A stretch of 53,645 nucleotides of DNA from Ferruginibacter sp. (GCA_030655145.1 JAURWD010000174.1:1-53645), one strand, 5' to 3'; positions 8,734 to 17,141 are shown, counted from the first letter of the stretch. Notes: a model not told the origin generated them from the sequence alone. Numbers and translations: made by a program.

Positions 8734-9003
8734 CTACGACATATTGCTCCTTGCTCTTTCAGCGCGGCCCATTGCATCCTCGCCGTAACTGCGGGCCTTG
8801 TTAGCCAGGTTCTCACCAGCTTCAGCGAATTTTTCTTTACCCGAAGTAATGTAGTCTCCGATTTTAGAAGCCAGGTCGGTCGCCTTATCAGCAATTTTCT
8901 GACGAACTTCTCCGCCTTTTTCCGGGGCTAAAAGCATACCTACAACCACGCCCACCGCTGCTGCACCAAGCAGGCCTAATAGAATTTTGTTAGGATTTGA
9001 CAT
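8734..9003 (-). CDS. YtxH-domain stress protein
   Basis: An 89-aa protein with an N-terminal glycine/alanine-rich membrane helix (LLGLLGAAAVGVVVGMLLAP) directly followed by EKGGEVRQKI. This is the typical YtxH pattern of a membrane anchor and an amphipathic Ala/Lys/Glu-rich helix. Members are general-stress proteins in Bacillus and common in Bacteroidota; their molecular role is unclear. It is divergent from the frameshifted receiver gene. A TGGCAC element lies 56-61 bases upstream of its start (9064-9059). Confidence 0.85.
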   Translation of the reverse strand: MSNPNKILLGLLGAAAVGVVVGMLLAPEKGGEVRQKIADKATDLASKIGDYITSGKEKFAEAGENLANKARSYGEDAMGRAERARSNMS

Positions 9004-9048
9004 ACGAAAATATTTTAATGGTTAATGAAAGCTTGTACGCCGAATAAG

Positions 9049-9064
9049 TCAAATAATTGTGCCA
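9049..9064 (-). promoter_or_regulatory. Possible sigma-54-like element before the YtxH gene
   Basis: The minus strand reads TGGCAC, AATTA, TTTGA. The -24 half is perfect. The -12 half has its G one base too far away for the strict sigma-54 spacing, so this is a weak candidate. Confidence 0.25.
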
Positions 9065-9144
9065 TTTTCATCGAGGAATATATTCTACACGGAGCAGGAT
9101 TTTCACCTGGAAATCGCTGGCACGTTTTTAGGAAGAATTTGTGT

Positions 9145-9484
9145 ATGAAAAGAGTATTGATTGTAGATGATGAAATAGACTTGTGTTTGATGATCAAGCT
9201 CTTTCTCACAAAAAAAAAATTACGAGGTTCACACAGCACATACCTTATCTGATGGATTTGATAAAATAAACACCATCATGCCCGACGCCCTGCTGCTTGA
9301 TAATAACCTACCCGATGGCATGGGCTGGAAAATGGCAGAAAATCTACACCGGGAATATCCTCAAATGCACATCACCCTGATCAGCGCCTACCAGGCTGCG
9401 AAAGAATACCGGGCGGTACTTGGCAATTCAATCAACGTTTTAGAGAAACCGATCTCGCTTAAAGACATTGAACAATTTTTATAA
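9145..9484 (+). pseudogene. Single-domain response regulator split by a frameshift at an A10 run
   Basis: Reading from ATG 9145 gives MKRVLIVDDEIDLCLMIKLF and is typical of a receiver. At the run of ten A (9210-9219) the frame then runs to a stop at 9252. The next frame, starting with TAC at 9221, continues YEVHTAHTLSDGFDKI and on through LLLDNNLPDGMG (phospho-acceptor Asp), LISAY and LEKPIS to a stop at 9484. Removing one A restores a full 112-aa receiver with all key residues. So this is a recent one-base insertion, a sequencing or assembly error in a homopolymer, or a gene read by slippage. I label it pseudogene with that reservation. Confidence 0.75.
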
Positions 9485-9505
9485 TCTTATTTATTTTGCA
9501 TAAAA

Positions 9506-9536
9506 AATCCGGGTAGAAGCTTCTTCTACCCGGATT
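9506..9536. terminator. Strong bidirectional terminator
   Basis: A perfect 14-bp stem (9506-9519 with 9523-9536) with a 3-nt loop, preceded by A-rich and followed by T-rich sequence. It separates the convergent receiver gene (ending 9484) and PPOX gene (ending 9551). Confidence 0.88.
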
Positions 9537-9550
9537 TGATTTAAGCCATC

Positions 9551-10051
9551 TTATACAAGCAGGTCTCCGTGTACGCCTTCCGCTAATTTTTTTCCACTCA
9601 CTACAGACGAAACGATCTTGATCATTTCCACCATTTTCGTGGTTTCTGTATCCCAGTAATGGGCTTCGTCAGTCTTCACCTTTACTAAACACAGGTTTGG
9701 GTCATCTTTTCCCTCCGGAAACCAGGCCTTTACGATCGGGTTCCATTTTTCTTCAATGGATTTGCGGTCCGTCTCGATGCTGGCTAAGCCACGTAGATCG
9801 AGATAACTATCCTTGCCCGGATGCGCAAATGCCAGCTGCACACCTGAATCCTTTTCAATGTCTTTTACTTTTGTTGATTGAACACTGGTGAAAAACCAAA
9901 GGTTCCCGTTCATGTCAACTTCTATCACAGCCATCGGCCTGGTGTTATGGTCGCCTGAAGAGATGTTTGTGTAAAACATACAGGTGCCAATGCTTTCAAC
10001 CAGGGACTTCAGTTTTTTCACAGCCTCGGCACTATGCAGATTCTTTTCCAT
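9551..10051 (-). CDS. Pyridoxamine 5-phosphate oxidase-fold protein (general stress protein 26-like)
   Basis: A 166-aa split-barrel flavin-binding protein. Typical features are CMFYTNISSGDHNTRPM in the first third, LWFFTSVQSTKVKDI, a central VQLAFAHPGKDSYLDLRG, and the end VKAWFPEGKDDPNLCLVKV. It matches the Bacteroidota general-stress-26 branch, which binds FMN or F420-like cofactors; the substrate is unknown. The frame extends to 10096, but I chose the Met at 10051 (MEKNLHSAEAV) because the 15 upstream residues are not family-like. Fully functional PdxH activity is unlikely for this branch. Confidence 0.88.
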   Translation of the reverse strand: MEKNLHSAEAVKKLKSLVESIGTCMFYTNISSGDHNTRPMAVIEVDMNGNLWFFTSVQSTKVKDIEKDSGVQLAFAHPGKDSYLDLRGLASIETDRKSIEEKWNPIVKAWFPEGKDDPNLCLVKVKTDEAHYWDTETTKMVEMIKIVSSVVSGKKLAEGVHGDLLV

Positions 10052-10180
10052 GTTTAAATTTTGAGATGGGGGATTGATAAAATGATTGTTTGCCAATAGT
10101 TAAATGAAGGAAAATTATGCCAATCCTGTCTTTTTCAGAAGGGCTGTACTTGAGTGCGATCAGCTTAGTGTACTGGGGAA

Positions 10181-10603
10181 TTAATTTCCCTCGAAAGTAC
10201 TGCCCGAAACTAAGGAGCGTATTAGTGGCAAATTCAACAGTATGTTGCAGGTTTCTGTCGTAACAGGCTTCTCATACACAGTAATCACCTGCGGATATTT
10301 TGTGGCGATCTCGTGGTCCTTGATCATTGAATAGGAAGATACCAGTGCGACCAGAACCCTGTTGGCATAGGGCTTTGCGCCGATAACCTCCAAAAATTCG
10401 ATGCCTCCCATAACCGGCATATTGATGTCTAAAAATATGAGGTAAAAGTCCTCTGGGTTTTCTTCCTTATCCAGGAAATCAATCATTTCCTGGCCATTGG
10501 TAAATGTCACCAAATCATCCGCCAGCCTGCTTTCGAGAATGATGATCTTTTGCAGGAACACAGCAATGTTATCATCGTCTGCCAATAAAACTTTTAGTGC
10601 CAT
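10181..10603 (-). CDS. Single-domain response regulator
   Basis: A 140-aa receiver without output domain. The acidic triad is in LLADDDN, the phospho-acceptor Asp in IFLDINMPVMGG, Ser in LVSSYS and Lys in YEKPVT. The 15 residues after the fold (PLIRSLVSGSTFEGN) are unstructured. It is a third stand-alone receiver in this block, divergent from the REC-PAS kinase at 10789. A phosphate shuttle to or from that kinase is a reasonable inference. Confidence 0.9.
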   Translation of the reverse strand: MALKVLLADDDNIAVFLQKIIILESRLADDLVTFTNGQEMIDFLDKEENPEDFYLIFLDINMPVMGGIEFLEVIGAKPYANRVLVALVSSYSMIKDHEIATKYPQVITVYEKPVTTETCNILLNLPLIRSLVSGSTFEGN

Positions 10604-10666
10604 ATAAAGCGATTTGCTAAAATTGAGTTTTTCCGTTCCAGGTGCGTAGAAATACGAAATTCAAAA

Positions 10667-10674
10667 CAAAGTTA
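10667..10674 (-). promoter_or_regulatory. Possible -7 box for the receiver gene at 10181-10603
   Basis: The minus strand reads TAACTTTG, a match to TAnnTTTG, 63 bases before the ATG at 10603. No convincing -33 element was seen. Confidence 0.35.
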
Positions 10675-10788
10675 TTCTACGTTTCATTTTTTGCCTGGGC
10701 TAAATTTTGAAAACCTTCAGACGAAGTGAAAAAAGGAACGATTTTTTCTTTCTTTAGAGGTTTTCAACCTTGAAGCAATAATCTAACC

Positions 10789-12255
10789 ATGTCTACTAAC
10801 CTGCCTGATCTCATAAAAATATTAATAGTAGACGACGACGAAGACGATTTTGTACTTCTGAAAGAGTTACTTGAAAAAATTGAAACCTGGGCTTTTCAAT
10901 TAGATTGGATCCCGCGGTACGAGGAAGCCATCGATGCTTTACTAAAAAATGCCTATACCATTTGTTTCACCGATTATTTTTTGGGTGCCCGCAATGGCAT
11001 TGACCTTATAAAAGAAATTCAGCAAACAAGTTGTACCACCCCGGTGATCTTGCTCACGGGCAAGGGTAATCGAAAAATTGACCAGGAAGCAACGCGTGCC
11101 GGTGCCTTCGATTATTTGGTAAAGGACGAGGTTGATGAAGACAAACTGGAGCGCACCATCCGCTACACGCTGGAACGAAGCCAAACCGTGGAACAGCTAA
11201 TGGCCAGCGAACGCAGGTACCGGAGCTTTTTTGAAAAGTCGATAGATGTTGTTTTTATCGCCCGGGAAGACACGACTATCACCACGATCAACCCGGCGGT
11301 CACTGAATTGTTACAATATCCCGTGGCTGAATGTATCGCTAACAAAAAGTTATTGGATTTTTTTAAAGATGAACGGGTAAAGACGCGGTTCACGAATCTG
11401 CTGGTGAAACATAACGAGGTTGAAAATTTTGAAGCGCAGTTAGTGAGTGAGTCGGGAGAAATCGTTAGTTGCCTGATCAATGCTTCCCTCGAAGCAAATG
11501 GCAGCGATCCGCAATACATACAGGGCATCATTCACAACATCACTGATATTAAAAAAGTTGAGGCGGCTACCCTGCAGACGGAGAAGCTCGCTGCCACCGG
11601 GCGCTTTATTCATACGATGGCCCATGAAGTACGTAATCCATTGAAAAATATAAAAATGGCCGTGCAGCAATTGCAAAATCCGACCAACCGGGTTGATGGT
11701 AAAATTTTACTTGATATTGTGGACCGGAGCGAAGTAAAGATCGATACGCTGATTACTGAGTTACTTCAAAGCTCAAATGCGGCGGTGATGACCTTAAAAA
11801 GCATATCGTTGGATGAACTTGCGGATGAGCTGGTTGCGGCCGTACAGGATAAAGCAACACTCCGGAAAATAACCGTAACGGCGGTTCATAAAACTGTAAG
11901 ACCTGTTATGATCCAGGCCGACTTAGTCAAACTCAGGCTGGCCATCACAAATATCATTGTCAATGCCATTGAGGCGGTACCAGCAGAGGCTGGTGTCGTG
12001 AGTATCATTAGCAGGGCTACTAACGGTAAAGCAGAGTTGCTCATAAAAGATAATGGGGTAGGGATCAGTCCGGAAAATAAGGCAAAACTTTTTGAACCTT
12101 ACTTCACTTCTAAAAGAACCGGTATCGGCCTGGGTTTGGCTACAACGCTCAACATCATGCAGGCGCACCATGCACACATCGAAGTGGATTCGGAACCCGG
12201 CAAAGGCTCAACCTTTAAGCTTATTTTTGAGCAGGTGGTGGAAGAACAAGCTTGA
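10789..12255 (+). CDS. REC-PAS hybrid histidine kinase (paralog)
   Basis: A 488-aa kinase with the same layout as 2319-3758 and long shared stretches (for example DKLERTIRYTLER and FEPYFTSKR). REC spans 8-130 with Asp62 in TDYFLGARNG, T90 and K112. PAS spans about 140-255. The HisKA motif is AHEVRNPLKNIK with His279. The HATPase has NAIEAVPAE, KDNGVGIS and GIGLGLATT. All catalytic residues are present. It has no membrane segment. The paralogs face opposite ways about 7 kb apart with the receiver genes between them. The start at 10789 is the first Met before the receiver domain. Confidence 0.92.
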   Translation: MSTNLPDLIKILIVDDDEDDFVLLKELLEKIETWAFQLDWIPRYEEAIDALLKNAYTICFTDYFLGARNGIDLIKEIQQTSCTTPVILLTGKGNRKIDQEATRAGAFDYLVKDEVDEDKLERTIRYTLERSQTVEQLMASERRYRSFFEKSIDVVFIAREDTTITTINPAVTELLQYPVAECIANKKLLDFFKDERVKTRFTNLLVKHNEVENFEAQLVSESGEIVSCLINASLEANGSDPQYIQGIIHNITDIKKVEAATLQTEKLAATGRFIHTMAHEVRNPLKNIKMAVQQLQNPTNRVDGKILLDIVDRSEVKIDTLITELLQSSNAAVMTLKSISLDELADELVAAVQDKATLRKITVTAVHKTVRPVMIQADLVKLRLAITNIIVNAIEAVPAEAGVVSIISRATNGKAELLIKDNGVGISPENKAKLFEPYFTSKRTGIGLGLATTLNIMQAHHAHIEVDSEPGKGSTFKLIFEQVVEEQA

Positions 12256-12291
12256 AAATCAAACAATAATTTCTGTATTTACGCATAGTGT

Positions 12292-13158
12292 ATGATCCCC
12301 TTGGTTGAAAAAAATATAATTGTAAAAGGAGCCGCTGATCGCGAGATGGCAGTAGATATTTTTTATGCCCGCGACGAACAACGGCCGGTCGTCATCTATG
12401 CGCATGGCTTTAATGGTTTTAAGGACTGGGCCCAGTTTGACCTGGTGGCTGAACGGTTTGTTGCAGCGGGTTTCACATTTGTCAAATTTAATTTTTCACA
12501 TAATGGAACTACGCCAGCCAATCCCGAAGATTTTGTGGACCTGGATGCTTTTGGAAAAAACAATTATTCGAAACAACTGGAGGACCTGGAAAAAATAATT
12601 GACTGGGTAGCAAAAGGCGAGCATATGTTTCGTGACAATATCGACGCTGGTGAAATAAGTCTGATCGGGCACAGTATGGGCGGCGGCATCGTATTGTTGC
12701 AGGCCTCGGTCGATAAGCGCATACACAAGATCGTTACCTGGGCCTCCGTCAGCGAATGCAAAACGCCCTGGGGCAATTGGGCGGCAAAGAAGATGGAAGA
12801 TTGGAAAAAAGACGGTGTTCAATACTACACGAACACCAGGACGAACCAGCAAATGCCGCTGTTTTACCAGTTGTACGAAGACTACCTGACAAACAAAGAA
12901 AAGCTTGACATAAAACAAGCGATGGAGCGGCTGGAAATGCCGTTGCTGGTTTGTCACGGCCAGTCAGATATTTCCGTTGCGGTTGAGCACGCTTATGAGC
13001 TCATCAGCTGGTACAATGCAGCTAAATTATTTACGCTGGATACCGACCATGTTTTTGACCGTCGCCATCCCTGGCTCGGCAGCACGCTCCCTAGAGCCAT
13101 GGAAAGCATTCTCGCGGAAACGATCCGGTTTTTAAAAGATGAAGAGCCTGCTAATTAA
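12292..13158 (+). CDS. Alpha/beta hydrolase (serine esterase/acylpeptidase type)
   Basis: A 288-aa cytoplasmic hydrolase. The oxyanion region YAHGFNGFKDW is at 36-46, the nucleophile elbow GHSMGG has Ser128, the likely acid is Asp226 in CHGQSDISV, and the likely base is His253 in DTDHVF. It resembles the dienelactone hydrolase/prolyl-oligopeptidase-like branch, with a small cap at 155-205. The substrate is unknown. It starts 36 bases after the kinase gene and may be co-transcribed with it. Its stop codon overlaps the stop of the convergent kinase gene in TTAA (13155-13158). Confidence 0.85.
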   Translation: MIPLVEKNIIVKGAADREMAVDIFYARDEQRPVVIYAHGFNGFKDWAQFDLVAERFVAAGFTFVKFNFSHNGTTPANPEDFVDLDAFGKNNYSKQLEDLEKIIDWVAKGEHMFRDNIDAGEISLIGHSMGGGIVLLQASVDKRIHKIVTWASVSECKTPWGNWAAKKMEDWKKDGVQYYTNTRTNQQMPLFYQLYEDYLTNKEKLDIKQAMERLEMPLLVCHGQSDISVAVEHAYELISWYNAAKLFTLDTDHVFDRRHPWLGSTLPRAMESILAETIRFLKDEEPAN

Positions 13159-14462
13159 TTCAGTGGAAAGCGAATAAGGAAGACAGTTTCGCCGGGATGT
13201 GGCGAGGTCAACGAAAACTCGAAGCCATGATTCAGGAGAATTTCTTTTACCAGCGTCAGCCCAATACCTTGTCCATCTTTTTTCGTACTAAAAAACGGGG
13301 AGAACAATTGATCTGCACTCAGGCGCGCTATCCCGTTGCCACTATCCGTAATGGTTAGTTGCCTCAACGGGGCATTTGTGGCAAATTTAATTTCGCCGGA
13401 GCCGCTAATTGCTTCGATCGCGTTTTTGACCACGTTTATCAGGACCTGCTCCAGTTGCTGTTGGTCGGCACTGATGTAGATGGGCGCCTGCGAAAATTCA
13501 TAACTAAAGTCAATCTGTTTTTCGCCAGCCTTTGTTTGCATCAGGTCTGCTATACTTTTTACTGTGCTATTGAGGTCGACTTGTTTTTTCACCGGCTCCG
13601 GCAGCCTGACAACATCCGCAAAATTTCGCATGAAAATGTTTAGGTTATTGTTACGTTCGTACGCGACCTGCAAGGCATTTTTCAATGGATCAGTTTCGCT
13701 AGTGCTCCAGATATTTTGCGTATCCAACGCGGAATGAATGATTGAATTTACCGGCCCGATTGTATTGTTAACTTCGTGCGCCATCATTCGAATCACTTTT
13801 CCATAAGCCTTTTTTTCCGCCGCTAAAATTTCGGCGGTCAGCTCTTCGATCATTACGAAATGGCGGGCGAACCCACGATCTATGAAATGGGATTTTTGAA
13901 TTTTATAACTGTTCACCCCGTTGTAGGTCACCATCCGGGCCTTGCCCGAAGTAAGTTGTTGGATCTGCTCCAGCACGGAATGGTTGATCTCAGATATTGC
14001 TTTTCCAAGCACGGCAGTTTCTTCCAGCTCCAATAACTTGAGTGCCTTTGGATTTATTTCGTGTATGCGTTCATCATAGTCCAGGATAAGAATGCCGGTA
14101 GGCGAGGTTTGAATTAGTTTTTCCAGGAAAAGGTGCTGTTGCTCTTGCCGCGTCCTCTCGGTCCGCAGCTCATCGATCATTTGATTATACACGTCGATAA
14201 GCTGGTCCATTTCGTATTTCCCGGTGGCGACAAATTTTACATTGAAGTCGCGATCCTTAATGGCTTCGGCTCCCTGCATTAACAGTTGCAGTGGCTGCAA
14301 CAATTGGCGGTAAAGCTGGAAGGCGATACCCATCGAAATAAGGATGATCACTTCCGATCCAATGAAGAGCAGCTGATCTTTTTTAAAAATAGAATAGGAG
14401 AGAACCAGCGCAATGAGGTGGAGTATTACAACAAAGAGGATGTATTTAGTCCGAAGTCTCAT
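13155..14462 (-). CDS. NtrY-like membrane histidine kinase of the export operon
   Basis: A 435-aa kinase from the Met at 14462. An N-terminal membrane hairpin (two helices within residues 5-50) leads into a HAMP-like stretch (about 52-105), a PAS domain (115-215), HisKA with AHEVNNTIGPVNS (His229) and a HATPase with NVVKNAIEAI, TDSGNGIA and GQGIGLTLVKEIL. The longer frame to 14486 is possible, but MRLRTKYILFVV is a better membrane start. It overlaps the NtrC-type gene by 17 bases, so the two are translationally coupled and form a cognate pair. With only a very short external loop, it probably senses the membrane or inner cell rather than a periplasmic ligand. Confidence 0.9.
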   Translation of the reverse strand: MRLRTKYILFVVILHLIALVLSYSIFKKDQLLFIGSEVIILISMGIAFQLYRQLLQPLQLLMQGAEAIKDRDFNVKFVATGKYEMDQLIDVYNQMIDELRTERTRQEQQHLFLEKLIQTSPTGILILDYDERIHEINPKALKLLELEETAVLGKAISEINHSVLEQIQQLTSGKARMVTYNGVNSYKIQKSHFIDRGFARHFVMIEELTAEILAAEKKAYGKVIRMMAHEVNNTIGPVNSIIHSALDTQNIWSTSETDPLKNALQVAYERNNNLNIFMRNFADVVRLPEPVKKQVDLNSTVKSIADLMQTKAGEKQIDFSYEFSQAPIYISADQQQLEQVLINVVKNAIEAISGSGEIKFATNAPLRQLTITDSGNGIARLSADQLFSPFFSTKKDGQGIGLTLVKEILLNHGFEFSLTSPHPGETVFLIRFPLN

Positions 14463-15819
14463 CGTAAGGTATTTTGTATTTATCAAGTCGGCGATAGAGT
14501 GAGCTCCGGGTGAGACCGAGTGAAGCTGCAGCTTTCGAGATCTTATTTTTATGAAATTCGAGGGACCGCCTGATCATCAGCACTTCAATTTCATCCAGGG
14601 TTAAGGTACCAACTTCCGGTAATTGCAAGGTCCCCTTTTTTCCTGGCGATGATTCCAATTGCAAGCGGAAGTCATCAATGGAAAGGTGATCTTTCCTGCT
14701 GACAAGCACAGACCGTTCCACCAGGTTTTTTAATTGGCGAATATTCCCCGGCAGGGGCAATTGCTGCAGCCAGCGCATTGCTTCAGCGGCTACAGTGAGT
14801 GCAGGACGATTGTAAATCTCTTTTAAGTTGTTGATGAAAAAGTTGACGAGTAACGGGATATCACCTGGCCTTTCGCGTAAGGCCGGCAAGTGAAGCGTGA
14901 TAAGATTTACCCGGTAGAGCAGGTCCTCACGAAAACTTCCTTTTTCCACCATTGCATCAAGGTTTTTATTGGTAGCACAAACTACGCGGAGGTCAACCGT
15001 CTTGGTGCGACTGCTACCCAATACTTCGTAGCTGCGGTCTTGCAACACCCGCAACAATTTCACCTGGCTGCCCGCATCAAGATCACCGATCTCATCCAGG
15101 AAGATCGTACCCTTGTTTGCCATTTCAAAGCGGCCGATACGGTCGGTTCGGGCATCAGTAAAGGCACCACGAACATGACCAAACATCTCACTTTCAAACA
15201 GAGAGGTCGAGATGCCGCCAAGGTTAACCTTTACAAATGGTTTGCTTATGCGGATGCTGTTCTGGTGAATCGCCTCAGCTATCAGTTCTTTACCAGTGCC
15301 GCTTTCGCCGGTGATCAAAACAGGGGCGTCCGTTGGTGCAACGCGACCAACGGTTTCCAGCAGGTCGAGCAGGCGCTTATCTTCCCCGATGATCTGTTTA
15401 AAATTATAGAGATTGTTCAGTTGTTTGCGGGAATGATGTTCCGGTTTTTTATCCTGCAAGTGCAGGAGCGTCTTCACCGATTGCACCAGGTGATCATTGT
15501 TCCAGGGCTTATTGATGAAATCATTTGCGCCCAGTTTCATACCCTTCACTGCCAGTTCGATGGTGCCCCAGCCGGTGATCAGGATCACCGGGACCAGTGG
15601 CCTTGCGGCTTTAATTCTTGCCAATAGCTCCATGCCTTCTTTCCCTGAAGTTTCTATGGAAAAATTTAAGTCGAGGATGATGAGCGAGATGTTTTTTTCT
15701 GCCAGCACAGACAGGGCCTGTTCAGCGGAAGATGCCTCTGTAGCCTTGAAATGTTCCTTCTGAAACAACAGCAGTAAAGAGGTGCGAACAGCAATATCGT
15801 CATCTATAATCAGTATCAT
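14446..15819 (-). CDS. NtrC-type regulator of the export operon, GAFTDA variant
   Basis: A 457-aa regulator. REC (1-120) has Asp50 in ILDLNF, T82 and K104, and carries a short insertion after the phospho-site. AAA+ (about 140-375) has Walker A GESGTGKE at 171-178 and Walker B IFLDEIG near 240. A Fis-type HTH ends it (KISKAAASLGLTRSSLYRRL). The sigma-54 contact loop reads GAFTDA (218-223) instead of GAFTGA. It lies at the distal end of the exporter operon, 122 bases after the permease gene, and is coupled to its kinase. Control of the operon from the sigma-54-like promoter at 22201-22216 is the natural guess. Confidence 0.9.
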   Translation of the reverse strand: MILIIDDDIAVRTSLLLLFQKEHFKATEASSAEQALSVLAEKNISLIILDLNFSIETSGKEGMELLARIKAARPLVPVILITGWGTIELAVKGMKLGANDFINKPWNNDHLVQSVKTLLHLQDKKPEHHSRKQLNNLYNFKQIIGEDKRLLDLLETVGRVAPTDAPVLITGESGTGKELIAEAIHQNSIRISKPFVKVNLGGISTSLFESEMFGHVRGAFTDARTDRIGRFEMANKGTIFLDEIGDLDAGSQVKLLRVLQDRSYEVLGSSRTKTVDLRVVCATNKNLDAMVEKGSFREDLLYRVNLITLHLPALRERPGDIPLLVNFFINNLKEIYNRPALTVAAEAMRWLQQLPLPGNIRQLKNLVERSVLVSRKDHLSIDDFRLQLESSPGKKGTLQLPEVGTLTLDEIEVLMIRRSLEFHKNKISKAAASLGLTRSSLYRRLDKYKIPYDETSD

Positions 15820-15902
15820 AATAAAGCGGCAATTTAATCGATTTTATGCATTGTACTTTTCCTGCTGTAACACTTTAGTCAGTAATGTTGATCACCTTTA
15901 AG

Positions 15903-15944
15903 AACCCGGTTAATAACAAAAATTTATTGCCTGTAACCCGGTTA
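15903..15944. repeat. Pair of 10-bp direct repeats AACCCGGTTA
   Basis: Identical copies at 15903-15912 and 15935-15944, with start points 32 bp apart, near three helical turns. The second covers the stop of the permease gene. They could be a regulator site for the NtrC-kinase gene pair downstream, or chance. Confidence 0.4.
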
Positions 15945-17117
15945 TTCTTCGTGTAATGCAACAGCAGGATAAATGCTGGCAGCCTGTCTTCCCGGGTACA
16001 GGGAGCAGATGATAACCAACAAGTAAATAAAAGCAACGGCACAGGCGATGGCAATGTAATAGGTATCCGCCGCCAGGTCAAACACATTCATGAGCGGAAA
16101 CTGCACTGCGAAAAACAACCCGATGATTAGTGATAAGGTCGACAAAATAAGGGCTTCAGTAACCAGTTGTTTGGACACCGATCCGCCACTTGCCCCAACG
16201 GCTCTTCTTAAACCAATTTCACCTTTGCGTTTGCTGATGTTATACCAGAGCACGCCAAATAAACCTAGCGCCACATTGATAATGAGGAAGCCGGCCACCA
16301 CCAATAAGATGATCATTGGCACCAGGGTCAGGTTATTTTTTGTTACGCGTTTGTCTGCGAGATGCTCTATCTCGATGCTCGAATTTCGGATCACATTTGA
16401 GAGCGATTTAAATAAGCGGCTTTCAAAAGCTGCATCAGCGGTAGGTTTTACTTTAACCAGTATTGCACCGATCCATGCCTGGTTGCTTGTGTCAATGCGG
16501 ATAAAAAGATTGTTATCCGGGCCCTGGTAATCACCTTTGTCTTTAATGTCATCGATCACACCGGTCACCTTTAATTTCTTTCCTTCAAAATCAATTGTTT
16601 TTCCAATTGGCTGGCCGTTGCCGAAAAACTTCTGTGCAAGGTCAGCATTGATCACCGCCGCTGTCTCCCTTGATCCCTGGTCGGCCCGACTGAACCACCT
16701 GCCCGATCTTAGGTTAAAATTGAGTACATCTTTATGCTCATCATCAACAGCATAAATGTGCGCCATCTCGGAGATCTTTTCATGCGACACATTGGTGTTA
16801 TGGGTGCTCATCGAAAAAGGAATATTACTGGCAGCAAAGCTTACGTTCTCCACCTGGGGCATCGACTTGATCAGTTGTTTCAACGATTGATTGAAGGCAG
16901 CAATACTGTCTTTATCCGACATGCCTTGTGGACTTTGGTAGTTTACAGCCCAAACTTTTTCGAATTCAAAACCACGCGGCCTGGTGTAGTTCTGGTAATA
17001 GTAGACGATGAGGGTAAACACGGCGAACATCACCAGGAACGAAACCAGCATCTCCATGATGAGCAGGAAATTTTGTTTTTTCTTGTTCCAGATGAGCTTG
17101 AATAAATGCGTTAACAT
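15942..17117 (-). CDS. MacB/FtsX-type ABC transporter permease (second)
   Basis: A 391-aa membrane protein with an N-terminal helix (about 18-40), a large periplasmic MacB-like core domain (about 45-270) and three C-terminal helices. The conserved FtsX stretch KRKGEIGLRRAVGAS lies between the first two of these. The C-terminus is the family-typical YPGRQAASIYPAVALHEE. It lies 24 bases after the other permease gene, and the two probably form a heterodimer with the ATPase. MacB-type transporters do not carry substrate across the inner membrane; they drive periplasmic substrate out through a TolC channel (family knowledge). The substrate is unknown. Confidence 0.9.
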   Translation of the reverse strand: MLTHLFKLIWNKKKQNFLLIMEMLVSFLVMFAVFTLIVYYYQNYTRPRGFEFEKVWAVNYQSPQGMSDKDSIAAFNQSLKQLIKSMPQVENVSFAASNIPFSMSTHNTNVSHEKISEMAHIYAVDDEHKDVLNFNLRSGRWFSRADQGSRETAAVINADLAQKFFGNGQPIGKTIDFEGKKLKVTGVIDDIKDKGDYQGPDNNLFIRIDTSNQAWIGAILVKVKPTADAAFESRLFKSLSNVIRNSSIEIEHLADKRVTKNNLTLVPMIILLVVAGFLIINVALGLFGVLWYNISKRKGEIGLRRAVGASGGSVSKQLVTEALILSTLSLIIGLFFAVQFPLMNVFDLAADTYYIAIACAVAFIYLLVIICSLYPGRQAASIYPAVALHEE

Positions 17118-17141
17118 ATCTGTAAGTTGTATAGTGAAAAG

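Noticed and set aside
9118..9133. TGGCAC upstream of the frameshifted receiver as a sigma-54 promoter
   Set aside because: The -12 half reads TAGGA rather than TTGC/TTGA at the required spacing.
9025..9144. Longer start for the frameshifted receiver (40 extra residues)
   Set aside because: The extra residues are not receiver-like, and MKRVLIVDDE is the family-typical beginning.
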